64,000 nucleotides of DNA from Actinomadura viridilutea (GCA_003001795.1 PVNI01000006.1:186001-250000), one strand, 5' to 3'; shown: positions 16,009 through 25,373, numbered from the stretch's first letter. Numbers and translations: made by a program. Notes: generated from the sequence alone by a model not told the origin.

Positions 16009-16052
16009 TGGATACTAGAGCTATCCAAGTATTGGATACCTCTACTATCCAA
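16009..16052. promoter_or_regulatory. Twin palindromic operators between merR and redoxin genes
   Basis: Two inverted repeats with the same half site lie in the divergent gap. One is TGGATA-n7-TATCCA (16009-16027) and the other TTGGATA-n7-TATCCAA (16032-16052). Their centres are 24 bases apart. A -35-like TTGACT (16004-16009) abuts the first. The 7-base spacer and 19 to 21 base size fit MerR-dimer sites. The second ends one base before the redoxin Shine-Dalgarno sequence, so repressor binding there would block that transcript. Confidence 0.75.
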
Positions 16053-16064
16053 TGGAGGTGCCGG

Positions 16065-17084
16065 ATGTTCACCGTCGTCGACGGCGACCGCGTCGAGCGG
16101 ATCGCGGCCCGGCCCGGCCCGGGCGGACGGCCGCTCGCCCCGCTCGACCGACCCCTGCTCGGCTGGGAGCGCCGGCCGCACGGCTGGTGCCGCGGCGACG
16201 CCTGCCTGCCCGCCGCCCGCGCCGCCGGCGTCGAGACCCCCGACGGCGTCGACGTGGTCGCGTTCGCCGAGCTCGCGGGGCACGTCGCCGTCCTGGACGC
16301 CGAGGAGCGCGCCCTCGGCCTGGCCGCGGCCGCCCCGCGGCTCACGCCCGCCGAGGCGCCCGACTTCGAGCTCGACGGCGTCCGCCTGTCCGACTTCCGC
16401 GGACGCAAGGTGGCGCTGGTGTTCTGGGCGTCGTGGTGCGGCTGCCGCTACGACCTGCCCGCCTGGGAGGAGCGGCACGCGGCGCTGCGCGACCACGGGT
16501 TCACCGTCGTCAGCGTCGCCTGCGACCGGTCGGCCGACGACGCGCGGCCCTGGATCGAGCAGGCCGCGGTCACCCACCCCGCCCTCGTCGACGCCGAGGG
16601 CGTCGTCGCCGAGCTCTACAACGTGATCAACGTCCCGACGGCGGTGTGGATCGACGAGGAGGGCCGCATCGCCCGCCCCCAGGACACCCAGACCGCCACC
16701 GACCTGTTCCGCTCCATGAACGGCCTGGACTCCCAGGAGTCCTACGCGGCGCTGCGCCGCTGGGTCGTCGACGGCGACGCCGGGCTGGACGCCGCGCAGG
16801 TCCGCGCGCACCTGCGCGTCCCGACGGCCGACGAGCAGCGCGCCCGCGCGCACGCCCGGCTGGCGGTCTGGCTGGCCCGGGAGGGGCGGACGGAGGCGGC
16901 CCGGCGGCACGTGGACCGGGCGGCCGCGCTGGCCCCGCACGACCTGGCGATCCGCCGCGGCCTCATGCCGCTCCTCGGCACGGACCCGTTCGGCGACGCC
17001 TACTTCGCGTTGCGCGAGGAACTGGAGAGGGCGGGCATCCCCATCTACCGGCCGCTGCCCGCCCGGCCCGGCACGACGGCGTAG
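16065..17084 (+). CDS. Redoxin (TlpA/AhpC-like) with modified active site
   Basis: 339 residues. An N-terminal domain of about 95 residues has its own cysteines (GWCRGDAC). A thioredoxin-fold redoxin domain follows with LSDFRGRKVALVFWASWCGC (about 109-128). The active site reads WCGCRYDLP, that is CxC rather than the usual CxxC of TlpA proteins. A cis-Pro region follows as NVPTAVWIDEEGRI, and a C-terminal helical region resembles TPR (ARLAVWLAREGRTEAARRH). GGAGG lies seven bases before the ATG. The gene is controlled by the divergent MerR-type regulator and probably reduces or oxidises thiols. Confidence 0.7.
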   Translation: MFTVVDGDRVERIAARPGPGGRPLAPLDRPLLGWERRPHGWCRGDACLPAARAAGVETPDGVDVVAFAELAGHVAVLDAEERALGLAAAAPRLTPAEAPDFELDGVRLSDFRGRKVALVFWASWCGCRYDLPAWEERHAALRDHGFTVVSVACDRSADDARPWIEQAAVTHPALVDAEGVVAELYNVINVPTAVWIDEEGRIARPQDTQTATDLFRSMNGLDSQESYAALRRWVVDGDAGLDAAQVRAHLRVPTADEQRARAHARLAVWLAREGRTEAARRHVDRAAALAPHDLAIRRGLMPLLGTDPFGDAYFALREELERAGIPIYRPLPARPGTTA

Positions 17085-17121
17085 CCGGACGGGAGCGGGC
17101 GGGCGCCCGTCCCCGGCCGGA

Positions 17122-17841
17122 TCACGGCGCGGTGCGGCGCATCGCCTCGGAGATCTTCTCGGCGGCGGCCATCACCGGCCCGGCGTGCAGGCGTCCGGGG
17201 GAGCGGGTCAGCCGCTCCAGGGGGCCGGACACCGACACCGCGGCGATCACCCGGCCGCCCGCGCCGCGGATCGGCGCCGACACCGAGCCGACGCCCTGCT
17301 CGCGCTCGGCCACGCTCTGCGCCCAGCCGCGGCGCCGCACCTGGGCCAGCGTGGCCGCGTCGAACTTGGCGCCGCGCAGGCCGCGGTGCAGCCGGTCGGG
17401 CTCCTCCCACGCCAGCAGCACCTGCGCGGCCGAGCCGGCGGTCATCGGCAGCGCGGCGCCCACCGGGATGGTGTCGCGCAGCCCGCTGCTGCGCTCGGCC
17501 GCGGCCACGCACACCCGGACGTCGCCCTGGCGCCGGAACAGCGAGGCGCTCTCGCCGGTCAGGTCCCGCAGCTGCGCCAGGATCGGCTGGGCGATCGCCA
17601 GCAGCCGGTCCTCGCCCGCGGCCACCGCCAGCTCGGCGAGCCGCGGCCCCAGGATGAACCGGCCCTGGCTGTCGCGGTGGACGAAGCGGTGGTGCTCCAG
17701 CGCGACGGCGAGCCGGTGGGCGGTCGGCCGCGCCAATCCGGTGGTCTGGACGAGCTGCGCCAGCGAGGCGGGGCCCGCCTCCAGGGCGTTCAGCACCAGA
17801 ACCGCTTTGTCGAGTACGCCGACTCCGCTAGAGTTGTCCAT
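17122..17841 (-). CDS. ndgR: IclR-family regulator, NdgR-like
   Basis: 239 residues: an N-terminal winged helix (AVLVLNALEAGPASLAQLVQ and GLARPTAHRLAVAL) and a C-terminal IclR effector-binding domain. It is divergent from leuC with a 98-base gap, the same arrangement as NdgR/LtbR in other actinobacteria, where the protein represses leuCD and other amino-acid genes. The ATG at 17841 is preceded by a short AT-richer promoter region. The name is by context and family match. Confidence 0.8.
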   Translation of the reverse strand: MDNSSGVGVLDKAVLVLNALEAGPASLAQLVQTTGLARPTAHRLAVALEHHRFVHRDSQGRFILGPRLAELAVAAGEDRLLAIAQPILAQLRDLTGESASLFRRQGDVRVCVAAAERSSGLRDTIPVGAALPMTAGSAAQVLLAWEEPDRLHRGLRGAKFDAATLAQVRRRGWAQSVAEREQGVGSVSAPIRGAGGRVIAAVSVSGPLERLTRSPGRLHAGPVMAAAEKISEAMRRTAP

Positions 17842-17855
17842 GACTTGATATTGCC

Positions 17856-17872
17856 GTCTCGTTATGTGAGAT
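17856..17872. promoter_or_regulatory. Candidate NdgR operator ahead of leuC
   Basis: GTCTC-GTTATGT-GAGAT is an imperfect palindrome (TCTC-n7-GAGA is exact) placed in the middle of the ndgR-leuC gap. IclR regulators bind such sites. It lies where it could control both genes. Confidence 0.45.
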
Positions 17873-17939
17873 GCAAATCCGGTGGCGAGCGCGGCTCGAC
17901 CCGCGCCCCGGCGACCGCAGGACTCAGGTGAGGTGAGCG

Positions 17940-19337
17940 ATGGGCCGTACATTGGCCGAGAAGGTGTACGACGCGCACGTCGTACGGCGTGCCGAGGGTG
18001 AGCCGGACCTGCTCTACATCGACCTTCACCTGGTGCACGAGGTGACCAGCCCGCAGGCCTTCGACGGGCTGCGCATGGCCGGGCGCACCGTCCGCCGGCC
18101 CGACCTGACCATAGCGACCGAGGACCACAACGTCCCCACCACCGACCTGCTGCGGCCGATCGCCGACCCGGTGTCGCGCACCCAGGTGGAGACGCTGCGC
18201 AAGAACTGCGCCGAGTTCGGCATCCGCCTGCATCCCATGGGCGACGAGGGGCAGGGCATCGTCCACGTCATCGGGCCGCAGCTCGGCCTGACCCAGCCCG
18301 GCATGACCGTCGTCTGCGGCGACTCGCACACCTCCACGCACGGCGCGTTCGGCGCCCTGGCGTTCGGCATCGGCACCAGCGAGGTCGAGCACGTCCTGGC
18401 CACGCAGACGCTGCCGCAGACCAAGCCGAAGACGATGGCCGTGACGGTGAACGGCGCGCTCCCGCCGGGCGTCACCGCCAAGGACCTCATCCTGGCGATC
18501 ATCGCGAAGATCGGCACCGGCGGCGGCCAGGGCCACGTCATCGAGTACCGCGGCGAGGCGATCCGGTCGCTGTCGATGGAGGGCCGCATGACGGTCTGCA
18601 ACATGTCCATCGAGGCGGGCGCCCGCGCGGGCATGATCGCCCCGGACGAGACCACGTTCGCCTACCTCAAGGGCCGCCCGCACGCCCCCAAGGGGGAGGA
18701 CTGGGACCGCGCCGTCGCCTACTGGAAGTCCCTGCGCACCGACGACGACGCGGCCTTCGACAAGGAGGTCGTGATCGACGCGTCCACGCTGACCCCGTAC
18801 GTGACCTGGGGCACCAACCCCGGGCAGGGCCTGCCGCTCAGCGAGTCGGTGCCCGACCCGGCCTCCTTCGACGACCCGGTGGAGCGCGCCGCCGCCGAGC
18901 GCGCCCTGGAGTACATGGGCCTGACCGCGGGCACGCCGCTGCGCGACATCGCCGTCGACACCGTCTTCGTCGGCTCCTGCACCAACGGCCGCATCGAGGA
19001 CCTGCGGGCCGTCGCCGAGGTCCTCAAGGGCCGCAAGGTGGCCGACGGGGTGCGCATGCTGGTCGTGCCCGGCTCGATGAAGGTCAAGAAGCAGGCCGAG
19101 GAGGAGGGCCTGCACGAGGTGATCAAGGCCGCCGGCGCCGAGTGGCGGGAGTCGGGGTGCTCGATGTGCCTGGCGATGAACCCCGACAAGCTCTCCCCGG
19201 GCGAGCGCAGCGCCTCCACGTCCAACCGCAACTTCGAGGGCCGGCAGGGGCCCGGCGGCCGCACCCACCTGGTGTCGCCCGCCGTTGCCGCCGCCACCGC
19301 CGTCACCGGCCGCCTGACCGCGCCCGCCGACCTGTAA
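17940..19337 (+). CDS. leuC: 3-isopropylmalate dehydratase large subunit
   Basis: 465 residues, the usual LeuC length. With LeuD it converts 2-isopropylmalate to 3-isopropylmalate in leucine synthesis. Aconitase-family motifs are [30 protein letters not shown] and [13 protein letters not shown]. The single Cys of the second motif and the pair in the third bind the 4Fe-4S cluster. ATG follows AGGTGAG. leuD begins 13 bases after the stop. Confidence 0.97.
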   Translation: MGRTLAEKVYDAHVVRRAEGEPDLLYIDLHLVHEVTSPQAFDGLRMAGRTVRRPDLTIATEDHNVPTTDLLRPIADPVSRTQVETLRKNCAEFGIRLHPMGDEGQGIVHVIGPQLGLTQPGMTVVCGDSHTSTHGAFGALAFGIGTSEVEHVLATQTLPQTKPKTMAVTVNGALPPGVTAKDLILAIIAKIGTGGGQGHVIEYRGEAIRSLSMEGRMTVCNMSIEAGARAGMIAPDETTFAYLKGRPHAPKGEDWDRAVAYWKSLRTDDDAAFDKEVVIDASTLTPYVTWGTNPGQGLPLSESVPDPASFDDPVERAAAERALEYMGLTAGTPLRDIAVDTVFVGSCTNGRIEDLRAVAEVLKGRKVADGVRMLVVPGSMKVKKQAEEEGLHEVIKAAGAEWRESGCSMCLAMNPDKLSPGERSASTSNRNFEGRQGPGGRTHLVSPAVAAATAVTGRLTAPADL

Positions 19338-19350
19338 GGACGTTTCGACC

Positions 19351-19938
19351 ATGGAAGCCTTCACCAGCCACACCGGACGCGCGGTGCCGCTGCGCCGCAG
19401 CAACGTCGACACCGACCAGATCATCCCGGCCGTCTGGCTCAAGCAGGTCAGCCGCACCGGGTTCGACAAGGGGCTGTTCTCCGCCTGGCGCGAGGACCCC
19501 GACTTCGTGCTGAACAAGCCCGAGTACCAGGGCGCCAGCATCCTCGTCGCCGGGCCGGACTTCGGCACCGGGTCGTCGCGCGAGCACGCCGTCTGGGCGC
19601 TGCAGCAGTACGGGTTCCGCGTCGTGATCGCCCCGCGCTTCGGGGACATCTTCCGCAACAACGCCACCAAGATGGGGCTGCTGCCGGTGGTGCTGCCCGG
19701 CGACGTGGTCGACCGGCTGCAGACCCGCGCCGAGCGGGAGCCGGCCGCGGAGGTCACCGTCGACCTCGGCGCCCGCGAGGTGCGCGCCGGCGACCTGGTC
19801 GCCTCCTTCGAGATCGACGACTACACCCGCTGGCGGCTGATGGAGGGCCTGGACGACATCGGGCTCACCCTCCGCCACGCCGACGACATCGCCGCCTACG
19901 AGCGGCGGCGCCTCGACTGGCTGCCCACCACCGTCTGA
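19351..19938 (+). CDS. leuD: 3-isopropylmalate dehydratase small subunit
   Basis: 195 residues. It forms the swivelling domain that completes the LeuC active site. The signatures are [15 protein letters not shown] (near 20-34) and [17 protein letters not shown] (about 70-86). It is co-transcribed with leuC, and a very strong hairpin follows the stop. Confidence 0.97.
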   Translation: MEAFTSHTGRAVPLRRSNVDTDQIIPAVWLKQVSRTGFDKGLFSAWREDPDFVLNKPEYQGASILVAGPDFGTGSSREHAVWALQQYGFRVVIAPRFGDIFRNNATKMGLLPVVLPGDVVDRLQTRAEREPAAEVTVDLGAREVRAGDLVASFEIDDYTRWRLMEGLDDIGLTLRHADDIAAYERRRLDWLPTTV

Positions 19939-19941
19939 GCG

Positions 19942-19993
19942 CGGCCGCGTCCGGGCGGCGCCGGCGCCGTGCGGCGCCGCCCGGACGCGGCCG
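19942..19993 (+). terminator. Hairpin terminator after leuCD
   Basis: A perfect 21-bp stem (19942-19962 with 19973-19993) and a 10-base loop begin three bases after the leuD stop. No T tract follows, as is common in actinomycetes. Confidence 0.85.
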
Positions 19994-20081
19994 AATCGCC
20001 CCCGGGTGCGCGAGCACGCGCCGCACCGACGACAATCGGTGGTGTGCGCAGACACACGCTCGCATCGTTGGGGGGCCTCTC

Positions 20082-20351
20082 TTGACCCATGCCGCACGCC
20101 AGCCGGGCGAGCAGCCGGCGGTCCCGCCGCCATGGAGCGGTCCAGAGTGGGACGACCCCGCGCTGACCCGGCTCGCCCGGCGGCTGCGCGACGCCCACCG
20201 CCTGGTGGCGCCGCTGCCCCGGGACACCCGCCGCCGCCTCATCCGGCACCTGCTGGCGATCACAGATCTGGCCAAACGGGACACCGAGCTGGCCGCTCGT
20301 CGACTGGACGCCTTCCTGGCCGACTTTTCCGGCACGTCCGACGCCCGCTAA
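20082..20351 (+). CDS. Small conserved hypothetical protein
   Basis: 89 residues beginning MTHAARQPGEQP from a TTG at 20082. A GGGGGG run lies about nine bases upstream; no ATG or GTG near by gives a better start. The body is helical and charged (DDPALTRLARRLRDAHRLVA, then RRRLIRHLLAITDLAKRDTE). It lies between leuCD and hup, a position where actinomycetes often carry a small unnamed gene. I assign no function. Confidence 0.6.
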   Translation: MTHAARQPGEQPAVPPPWSGPEWDDPALTRLARRLRDAHRLVAPLPRDTRRRLIRHLLAITDLAKRDTELAARRLDAFLADFSGTSDAR

Positions 20352-20507
20352 CGTTCGGGTGGCCGGACAGGTCCGGCTCCTGGGCGAGACAGGGGCGATG
20401 CCGACAAAAACGTCAGCGACACGGGAACTCTTGCGTGCAGGTGATTGTGTCGCTGGGGAGGCTGCCTTAGTTTCGTTCGGGCAAGGGGGGAACTAGAGGA
20501 GTAACCC

Positions 20508-20786
20508 ATGAACAAGCGTGAGCTGGTCGACGCCATCTCAGAGCGGCTGGGCAGCAAGAAGGCCGCAGCCGAGGCGGTCGACGCGATCCTGGAGACGATC
20601 CAGGACGCAGTCGCCAAGGGCGACAAGGTCGCGATCACCGGGTTCGGTTCGTTCGAGAAGGCCGACCGGCCTGCCCGTACGGCCCGCAACCCCGCAACCG
20701 GCAAGACCATCCAGGTCCCCGCGACGTCCGTGCCCAAGTTCAAGGCGGGCGCCGACTTCAAGAACCTGGTGGCCGGCAAGAAGTAG
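20508..20786 (+). CDS. hup: HU-family DNA-binding protein
   Basis: 92 residues starting MNKRELVDAISERLGSKKAA. GFGSFEKADRPARTARNPAT holds the beta-arm that intercalates DNA at an Arg-Asn-Pro site. This is the short HU type without the Lys-rich C-terminal extension of HupB. It bends and compacts the nucleoid. GAGG lies about ten bases before the ATG and a large terminator hairpin follows. Confidence 0.95.
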   Translation: MNKRELVDAISERLGSKKAAAEAVDAILETIQDAVAKGDKVAITGFGSFEKADRPARTARNPATGKTIQVPATSVPKFKAGADFKNLVAGKK

Positions 20787-20808
20787 GTCGTCGCGGATAC
20801 CACCCGTG

Positions 20809-20850
20809 GCAGCGCCCGGGCCGCCGCCCCAGGCGGCTCCCGGGCGCTGC
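20809..20850 (+). terminator. Hairpin terminator after hup
   Basis: GCAGCGCCCGGG (20809-20820) pairs with CCCGGGCGCTGC (20839-20850), and an inner GCCGCC/GGCGGC stem extends it. It starts 22 bases after the hup stop. Confidence 0.85.
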
Positions 20851-21062
20851 GGCGTTCAGGGGCGCGTTCGCGCCGGTCACGGCGTCGCGCCGGTCCCGAT
20901 CACCGGGCGGCGGCGTTCGGACCCCACAGCGCCGCTCAGCGCCGTCCAGAGGCCGACGGACGGCCGCGGGGCGCGTTTTCAGGCCGGTCATGGGCCGCCG
21001 GGAGCCCCGCCCGGCCCCGACCGGGGGCCGCGCGGAGCCGGAACGCGCCGCTCCGGGACGGC

Positions 21063-21281
21063 TCACGAGGCGCGGCCGGCGTCGGGCAGCGGGAACGTCG
21101 ACAGCGTCACCACCGTGATCCGGTCGCCGTCGGTCGCCAGGTTCACCCGCTGGCCGAACCGCAGCATCCGCAGGCCGCCCGCCTCGAACGCCGCGCCGTC
21201 GAAGGCGAGCTCGGTGCCGTCGTCGAGCAGCACGCTGCCCGACCGCGTCTCCGGGTCGAAGGTCCGCACCGTCCCCTGCAT
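21063..21281 (-). CDS. Small cold-shock-like beta-barrel protein
   Basis: 72 residues: MQGTVRTFDPETRSGSVLLD, then DGTELAFDGAAFEAGGLRML and FGQRVNL. The pattern of short beta strands with GTVRxFD...GSVxxDDG resembles a cold-shock/OB fold that has lost the aromatic RNP1 and RNP2 residues, so nucleic-acid binding is uncertain. I chose ATG at 21281 because it begins the fold; a longer upstream frame is Arg/Pro-rich and looks non-coding. It precedes cofC on the minus strand in gene-map order but is transcribed after it, 181 bases away. Confidence 0.65.
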   Translation of the reverse strand: MQGTVRTFDPETRSGSVLLDDGTELAFDGAAFEAGGLRMLRFGQRVNLATDGDRITVVTLSTFPLPDAGRAS

Positions 21282-21462
21282 GCCAGCCACCCTAACGCGG
21301 CCGGGCGGCGGCACCCGTGCGGCGGCCCGCACAGGTCGGAGCGCGGGCCGCGTCACACGATCAGCGGCGGGCCGCGGCGCGTGCGGACGGACCCGCGCCC
21401 GGCGGCGCGCGGAGCGCCCGGCGCTCGGCCGTCCGGGCGCGCGCGTCCGCCGGACCGGCGGC

Positions 21463-22134
21463 CTAAGCGGGCGTGTGCAGGGCGATGATCAGACGGGCGA
21501 CGGCCGTGGTGCGCGGGCCGCACCCCAGGGCCAGCGCGGCGCGCAGATCGTCCAGGGTGTCGACGTCGCGGCGGACGCCGGCGGTGTCCGGGACGAGCAG
21601 CTCGCGGGCCCCGCGGGCGCGGTGCGCGGCGCGCGAGTCGCCGCCGAAGGCGGGCGAGAACGTCACGCCGGGCCGTGCCGTGTACAGGGTGGTGCCGACC
21701 CCGGCGGCGTCCGGGACGAACGCCGTCGGAGCCTCGGCCGCCGCGTCCAGCACCCGGGCCAGCTCCTCCGGACGCAGCGCGGGCAGGTCGGCGGAGAGCG
21801 CGCCGACGCCGCACTCCGGAGCCAGCTCACGACCGCGCCCGGCCCCGTGCACCAGGGCGGGGTTGAGCCCGGCGTCCGGCTCGTCCGGCACCACCCGGGC
21901 GCCCAGCGCCGCCAGCTCGTCGGCGGCCACCGGGTCGTCGGTGACGACGATCACGTGGCGGACGCGGTCGCAGCGCAGGGCGGCGGCGACCGTGTCGGTC
22001 GCGACCGCCAGGGCCAGGGCCCGGCGGTGCGGGCCCGCGGACGCGGACATGCGGGTCTTCGCCCGGGCCAGCACTTTGACCGGCACGACGAGCGACCACT
22101 GGAGATGAGGCGCGGCGCGCTGTGCTGTAGACAT
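21463..22134 (-). CDS. cofC: Phosphoenolpyruvate/2-phospho-L-lactate guanylyltransferase
   Basis: 223 residues. It transfers GMP to phosphoenolpyruvate (or 2-phospholactate) in coenzyme F420 synthesis (CofC/FbiD). The nucleotidyltransferase fold is seen in WSLVVPVKVLARAKTRM (14-30), VVTDDP, GLNPALVHG and LSADLPALRPEELA, with the Asp pair for Mg and a C-terminal FGGDSRAAHRARGA segment. It is divergent from the acyltransferase gene, as in many actinomycetes. Confidence 0.88.
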   Translation of the reverse strand: MSTAQRAAPHLQWSLVVPVKVLARAKTRMSASAGPHRRALALAVATDTVAAALRCDRVRHVIVVTDDPVAADELAALGARVVPDEPDAGLNPALVHGAGRGRELAPECGVGALSADLPALRPEELARVLDAAAEAPTAFVPDAAGVGTTLYTARPGVTFSPAFGGDSRAAHRARGARELLVPDTAGVRRDVDTLDDLRAALALGCGPRTTAVARLIIALHTPA

Positions 22135-22218
22135 GGCAACTCGACACTATGCGCACGCAACCGCGAAACTGAGGACGCCCCGCGGTCATCGCGGGGGAGC
22201 ATCGAGGAAGGGACGGGC

Positions 22219-23064
22219 ATGAGTCAGGGGTACGGGTATTCGCCGGGCTGGCGGAAGCTCACCATCGTCGTGCTGCGCCCGCTGCTGTTCGGGCTGCTGA
22301 AGCGAGACTGGCGTGGCCGTGCCAACCTGCCCCGCAAGGGCCCCCTCATCCTGGCCGCCAACCACATCTCCGAGTCCGACCCGCTGGCGCTGTCGCACTT
22401 CGTGTACGAGTCGGGGCGCTACCCGGTGTTCCTGGCCAAGTCGCCGCTGTTCGAGATCAAGTTCATCGGCAAGGTCCTCTACGGCACCGGGCAGATCCCG
22501 GTGTACCGCGACCGCACCGACGCCGCGCTGGCGCTCAAGGCCGCCGAGCAGGCCCTCGAGGCCGGCCAGTGCCTGATCTTCTTCCCCGAGGGCAGCTGCA
22601 CCCGCGACGGCGACCTGTGGCCGATGACCGGGCAGACCGGCGTGGCCCGGCTCGCGCTCAAGACGGGCGCCACGGTCGTCCCGGTGGCCATCTGGGGCAC
22701 GCACGAGCTGCTGCCGTACCGCAAGGCCGAGAAGCGGGGCCTGGCCGCCGGCCTGAAGAAGGGCTTCCACCCGTTCCCCCGCAAGACGATCAAAGTGATC
22801 GCAGGCCCGCCGATCGACCTGTCCCCGTACCAGGGGAAGCCGCTGACCAAGAGCACGCTGCGGCAGGCCGCCGACGACATCATGACGACCATCGCCCGGC
22901 TGCTCGGCGAGCTGCGCGGCGAGGAGCCCCCCAAGCAGCTCTACGACCACCACAAGGTCCTGGAGGAGCGCCGCCGCGCCGCCGAAGCGCGGTCCGAGGC
23001 CGGCGCCGCGGACGGGAACGGGGTCGCGGCCGCGAACGAGGGCGAGGAGGCGGAGACCGCGTGA
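22219..23064 (+). CDS. 1-acyl-sn-glycerol-3-phosphate acyltransferase family protein
   Basis: 281 residues. The PlsC motifs are all present: NHISESD (motif I, the NHxxxxD catalytic pair), GTGQIPVYRDR, FPEGSCTRDG (motif III) and VPVAIWG. It acylates lysophosphatidate during phospholipid synthesis at the membrane. The Ala/Glu-rich C-terminal tail after about 245 is an extension. Its TGA overlaps the GTG of gpsA, so the two are translationally coupled, which makes sense as both supply phosphatidate. Confidence 0.88.
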   Translation: MSQGYGYSPGWRKLTIVVLRPLLFGLLKRDWRGRANLPRKGPLILAANHISESDPLALSHFVYESGRYPVFLAKSPLFEIKFIGKVLYGTGQIPVYRDRTDAALALKAAEQALEAGQCLIFFPEGSCTRDGDLWPMTGQTGVARLALKTGATVVPVAIWGTHELLPYRKAEKRGLAAGLKKGFHPFPRKTIKVIAGPPIDLSPYQGKPLTKSTLRQAADDIMTTIARLLGELRGEEPPKQLYDHHKVLEERRRAAEARSEAGAADGNGVAAANEGEEAETA

Positions 23065-24071
23065 CAGTCCGCACCGCCGTGATGGGGGCGGGGTCCTGGG
23101 GGACGGTGTTCGCCAAGCTGCTGTGCGACGCGGGCGGCGAGGTCGCCCTCTGGGGCCGCCGGGCCAAGGTCGTCGACGCGATCAACGAGCGCCGCGAGAA
23201 CACCGAGTACCTGCCGGGGACCGTCCTGCCCGAGAAGCTGCGCGCCACCACCGACCCGGCCGAGGCCCTGGACGGCGCCGACTTCGTGGCGCTGGCCGTG
23301 CCCGCCCAGACGCTGCGGGAGAACCTGAAGGTCTGGACGCCGCTGCTGCCGCCCGAGTCGGTGCTGGTCAGCCTGATGAAGGGGGTCGAGCTCGGCACCT
23401 GCCGCCGGATGTCGGAGGTGATCTGCGAGGTCGCCGGGGTGCCGGACGACCGGGTCGCGGTGTTCTGCGGCCCCAACCTGGCCCGCGAGGTCGCCGCCGG
23501 GCAGCCCGCCGCCGCCGTGGCCGCGTGCGTGGACGAGGAGCGCGCCCGGCGGCTGCAGGCCGCCACCATGACCCCCTACTTCCGCGTCTACACCTCCACC
23601 GACGTGATCGGCTGCGAGCTGGGCGGCGCGGTCAAGAACATCGTGGCGCTGTGCGTCGGCATGGCGGTCGGGCTCGGCTTCGGCGACAGCACCCGGGCGC
23701 TGCTGATGACGCGCGGGCTCGCCGAGACGGCCCGGCTGGGCGCCGCGCTCGGCGCCGACGAGCACACCTTCGCCGGGCTGGCCGGCATGGGCGACCTGAT
23801 CGCCACGTGCAGCTCGCCGCTGTCGCGCAACCGCACGTTCGGCGAGAACCTGGGCCGCGGCATGACGCTGGAGCAGGTCGTGGCGGTCACCAAGCAGACC
23901 GCCGAGGGCGTCAAGTCGTCCGAGGCGGTGCTGGAGCTGGCCCGCAAGCACAACGTCGAGATGCCGATCACCGAGGCGGTCGTCAACGTGCTGCGCCACG
24001 GCATGCCCATCAAGGACGCCGCGATCTCGCTGATCTCGCGTTCTCCCAAGCCGGAGCGCTACGGAGTGTGA
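23061..24071 (+). CDS. gpsA: Glycerol-3-phosphate dehydrogenase [NAD(P)+]
   Basis: 336 residues. It reduces dihydroxyacetone phosphate to glycerol-3-phosphate for phospholipids. The Rossmann GAGSWGTVFAKLL (9-21), the substrate-site GPNLAREVAAGQP and the catalytic-region GGAVKNIVAL with its Lys are present. GTG at 23061 overlaps the acyltransferase stop. Confidence 0.95.
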   Translation: MTVRTAVMGAGSWGTVFAKLLCDAGGEVALWGRRAKVVDAINERRENTEYLPGTVLPEKLRATTDPAEALDGADFVALAVPAQTLRENLKVWTPLLPPESVLVSLMKGVELGTCRRMSEVICEVAGVPDDRVAVFCGPNLAREVAAGQPAAAVAACVDEERARRLQAATMTPYFRVYTSTDVIGCELGGAVKNIVALCVGMAVGLGFGDSTRALLMTRGLAETARLGAALGADEHTFAGLAGMGDLIATCSSPLSRNRTFGENLGRGMTLEQVVAVTKQTAEGVKSSEAVLELARKHNVEMPITEAVVNVLRHGMPIKDAAISLISRSPKPERYGV

Positions 24072-24084
24072 CATGCTGTGAGCG

Positions 24085-25353
24085 ATGCGTACCTCGGAAC
24101 ACAGTCGCTCGCACGGTGAGAACACCCGCGCCGCCCACCTGCCGCTGCCGCCGCTGCCGCGCCAGGCCCCGGTCGGGCAGCCGGTCTGGCGCGCCGGCGC
24201 GTTCGCCTTCGCCGGCGCCGCCGAGCACGCCGACCTGCTGGGCGGCCACCGGCCCGGCTACTGCTACGGCCGGTCGGCCAACCCGACGGCCGACGCGTTC
24301 GCGGCGGCCCTGGCCGCCCTGGAGGGGCACGGGACGTCCGGGCCGGTGGAGGGCGAGGCGTTCGCGTCCGGCATGGCCGCCGCCACCGCCGTGCTGCTGG
24401 CGTTCGCGGACGCGGGGTCGCACGTGGTGGCGCCCGCCGCGCCGCACCGCGACCTGCACGCGCTGCTGGACGGGCTGCTGGCCCGGTTCGGCGTCGAGAC
24501 CTCGTTCGTCGACGTCGCCGACCGGGCCGCGGTGCGCGCCGCGATCCGCCCGTCCACCCGCCTGATCTGGGCGGAGGCGCCGGGCAACCCGGCGCTGACC
24601 GTCCCCGACCTGCCGGGCCTGGCCGAGCTCGCCCGCGACGCCGACGCGCTGCTGGTGGTGGACGCCACGCTCGCCACGCCGGTGGTGTGCCGCCCGCTGG
24701 AGCACGGCGCCGACCTGGTGGTGCACTCGGCGACGGCCGCGATCGGCGGGCACGGCGACGCCACCGGCGGCGCGGTCGTCGGCGCCCCCGAGCGGATCGA
24801 GCGGGTCCGCCGCGTCCGCGTGCAGACCGGCGCGACCCTGGCGCCCGACGAGGCGTTCCTGCTGCGCCGCGGGCTGGAGACGCTGCCGCTGCGGGTGCGC
24901 CGCCAGTGCGACACCGCCAACCTGTTCGCCGCCGCGGTCGCCCGGCACCCGGCCGTCCGGTCGGTCGACTATCCGGGGCTGCCCGGCCACCGCGGCCACG
25001 AGCGGGCCCGGGCCCTGTTCGCCGCCGGCCCGGAGGGCACCCGGTTCGGCGCCGTGGTCACCGTCACCCCGTCCGGCGGGCGCCGGGCGGGCCTGGCGCT
25101 GGTGGACGCGCTGCGCCTGGCGACCCCGGCGACCTGCGTCGGCGGCACCCGCACCCACGTCGCGCATGTGGCGTCCACCACACACCGCTGCCACGACGAC
25201 GCCGCCCTGCGCGCCGCCGGCATCGACCCCGGCGCGGTCCGCTTCTCCATCGGGCTGGAGGACGCCGACGACCTCGTCCGCGACGTCAGCGAGGCCCTCG
25301 ACGCCGTGGCCGGGACCTTGAACGGAGCCCGCGTCGTAGCCGACACCCGCTGA
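24085..25353 (+). CDS. Cys/Met-metabolism PLP-enzyme homologue lacking the PLP lysine
   Basis: 422 residues with the layout of cystathionine gamma-lyase/synthase: YGRSANPTADAFAAALAALE (61-80), ASGMAAATAVL, EAPGNP, VVDATLATPVV (192-200) and HSATAAIGGHGD (214-225). In active enzymes the last motif reads HSxTKYxxGHxD and its Lys holds pyridoxal phosphate. Here that residue is Ala218, and the protein contains no lysine at all. No frameshift or stop is present and the frame is full length, so it looks like a maintained pseudoenzyme or one with a changed chemistry. It sits between gpsA and ddl, a normal place for this family in actinomycetes. Confidence 0.8.
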   Translation: MRTSEHSRSHGENTRAAHLPLPPLPRQAPVGQPVWRAGAFAFAGAAEHADLLGGHRPGYCYGRSANPTADAFAAALAALEGHGTSGPVEGEAFASGMAAATAVLLAFADAGSHVVAPAAPHRDLHALLDGLLARFGVETSFVDVADRAAVRAAIRPSTRLIWAEAPGNPALTVPDLPGLAELARDADALLVVDATLATPVVCRPLEHGADLVVHSATAAIGGHGDATGGAVVGAPERIERVRRVRVQTGATLAPDEAFLLRRGLETLPLRVRRQCDTANLFAAAVARHPAVRSVDYPGLPGHRGHERARALFAAGPEGTRFGAVVTVTPSGGRRAGLALVDALRLATPATCVGGTRTHVAHVASTTHRCHDDAALRAAGIDPGAVRFSIGLEDADDLVRDVSEALDAVAGTLNGARVVADTR

Positions 25354-25373
25354 TCAATGTAGGGTCGGGCATC

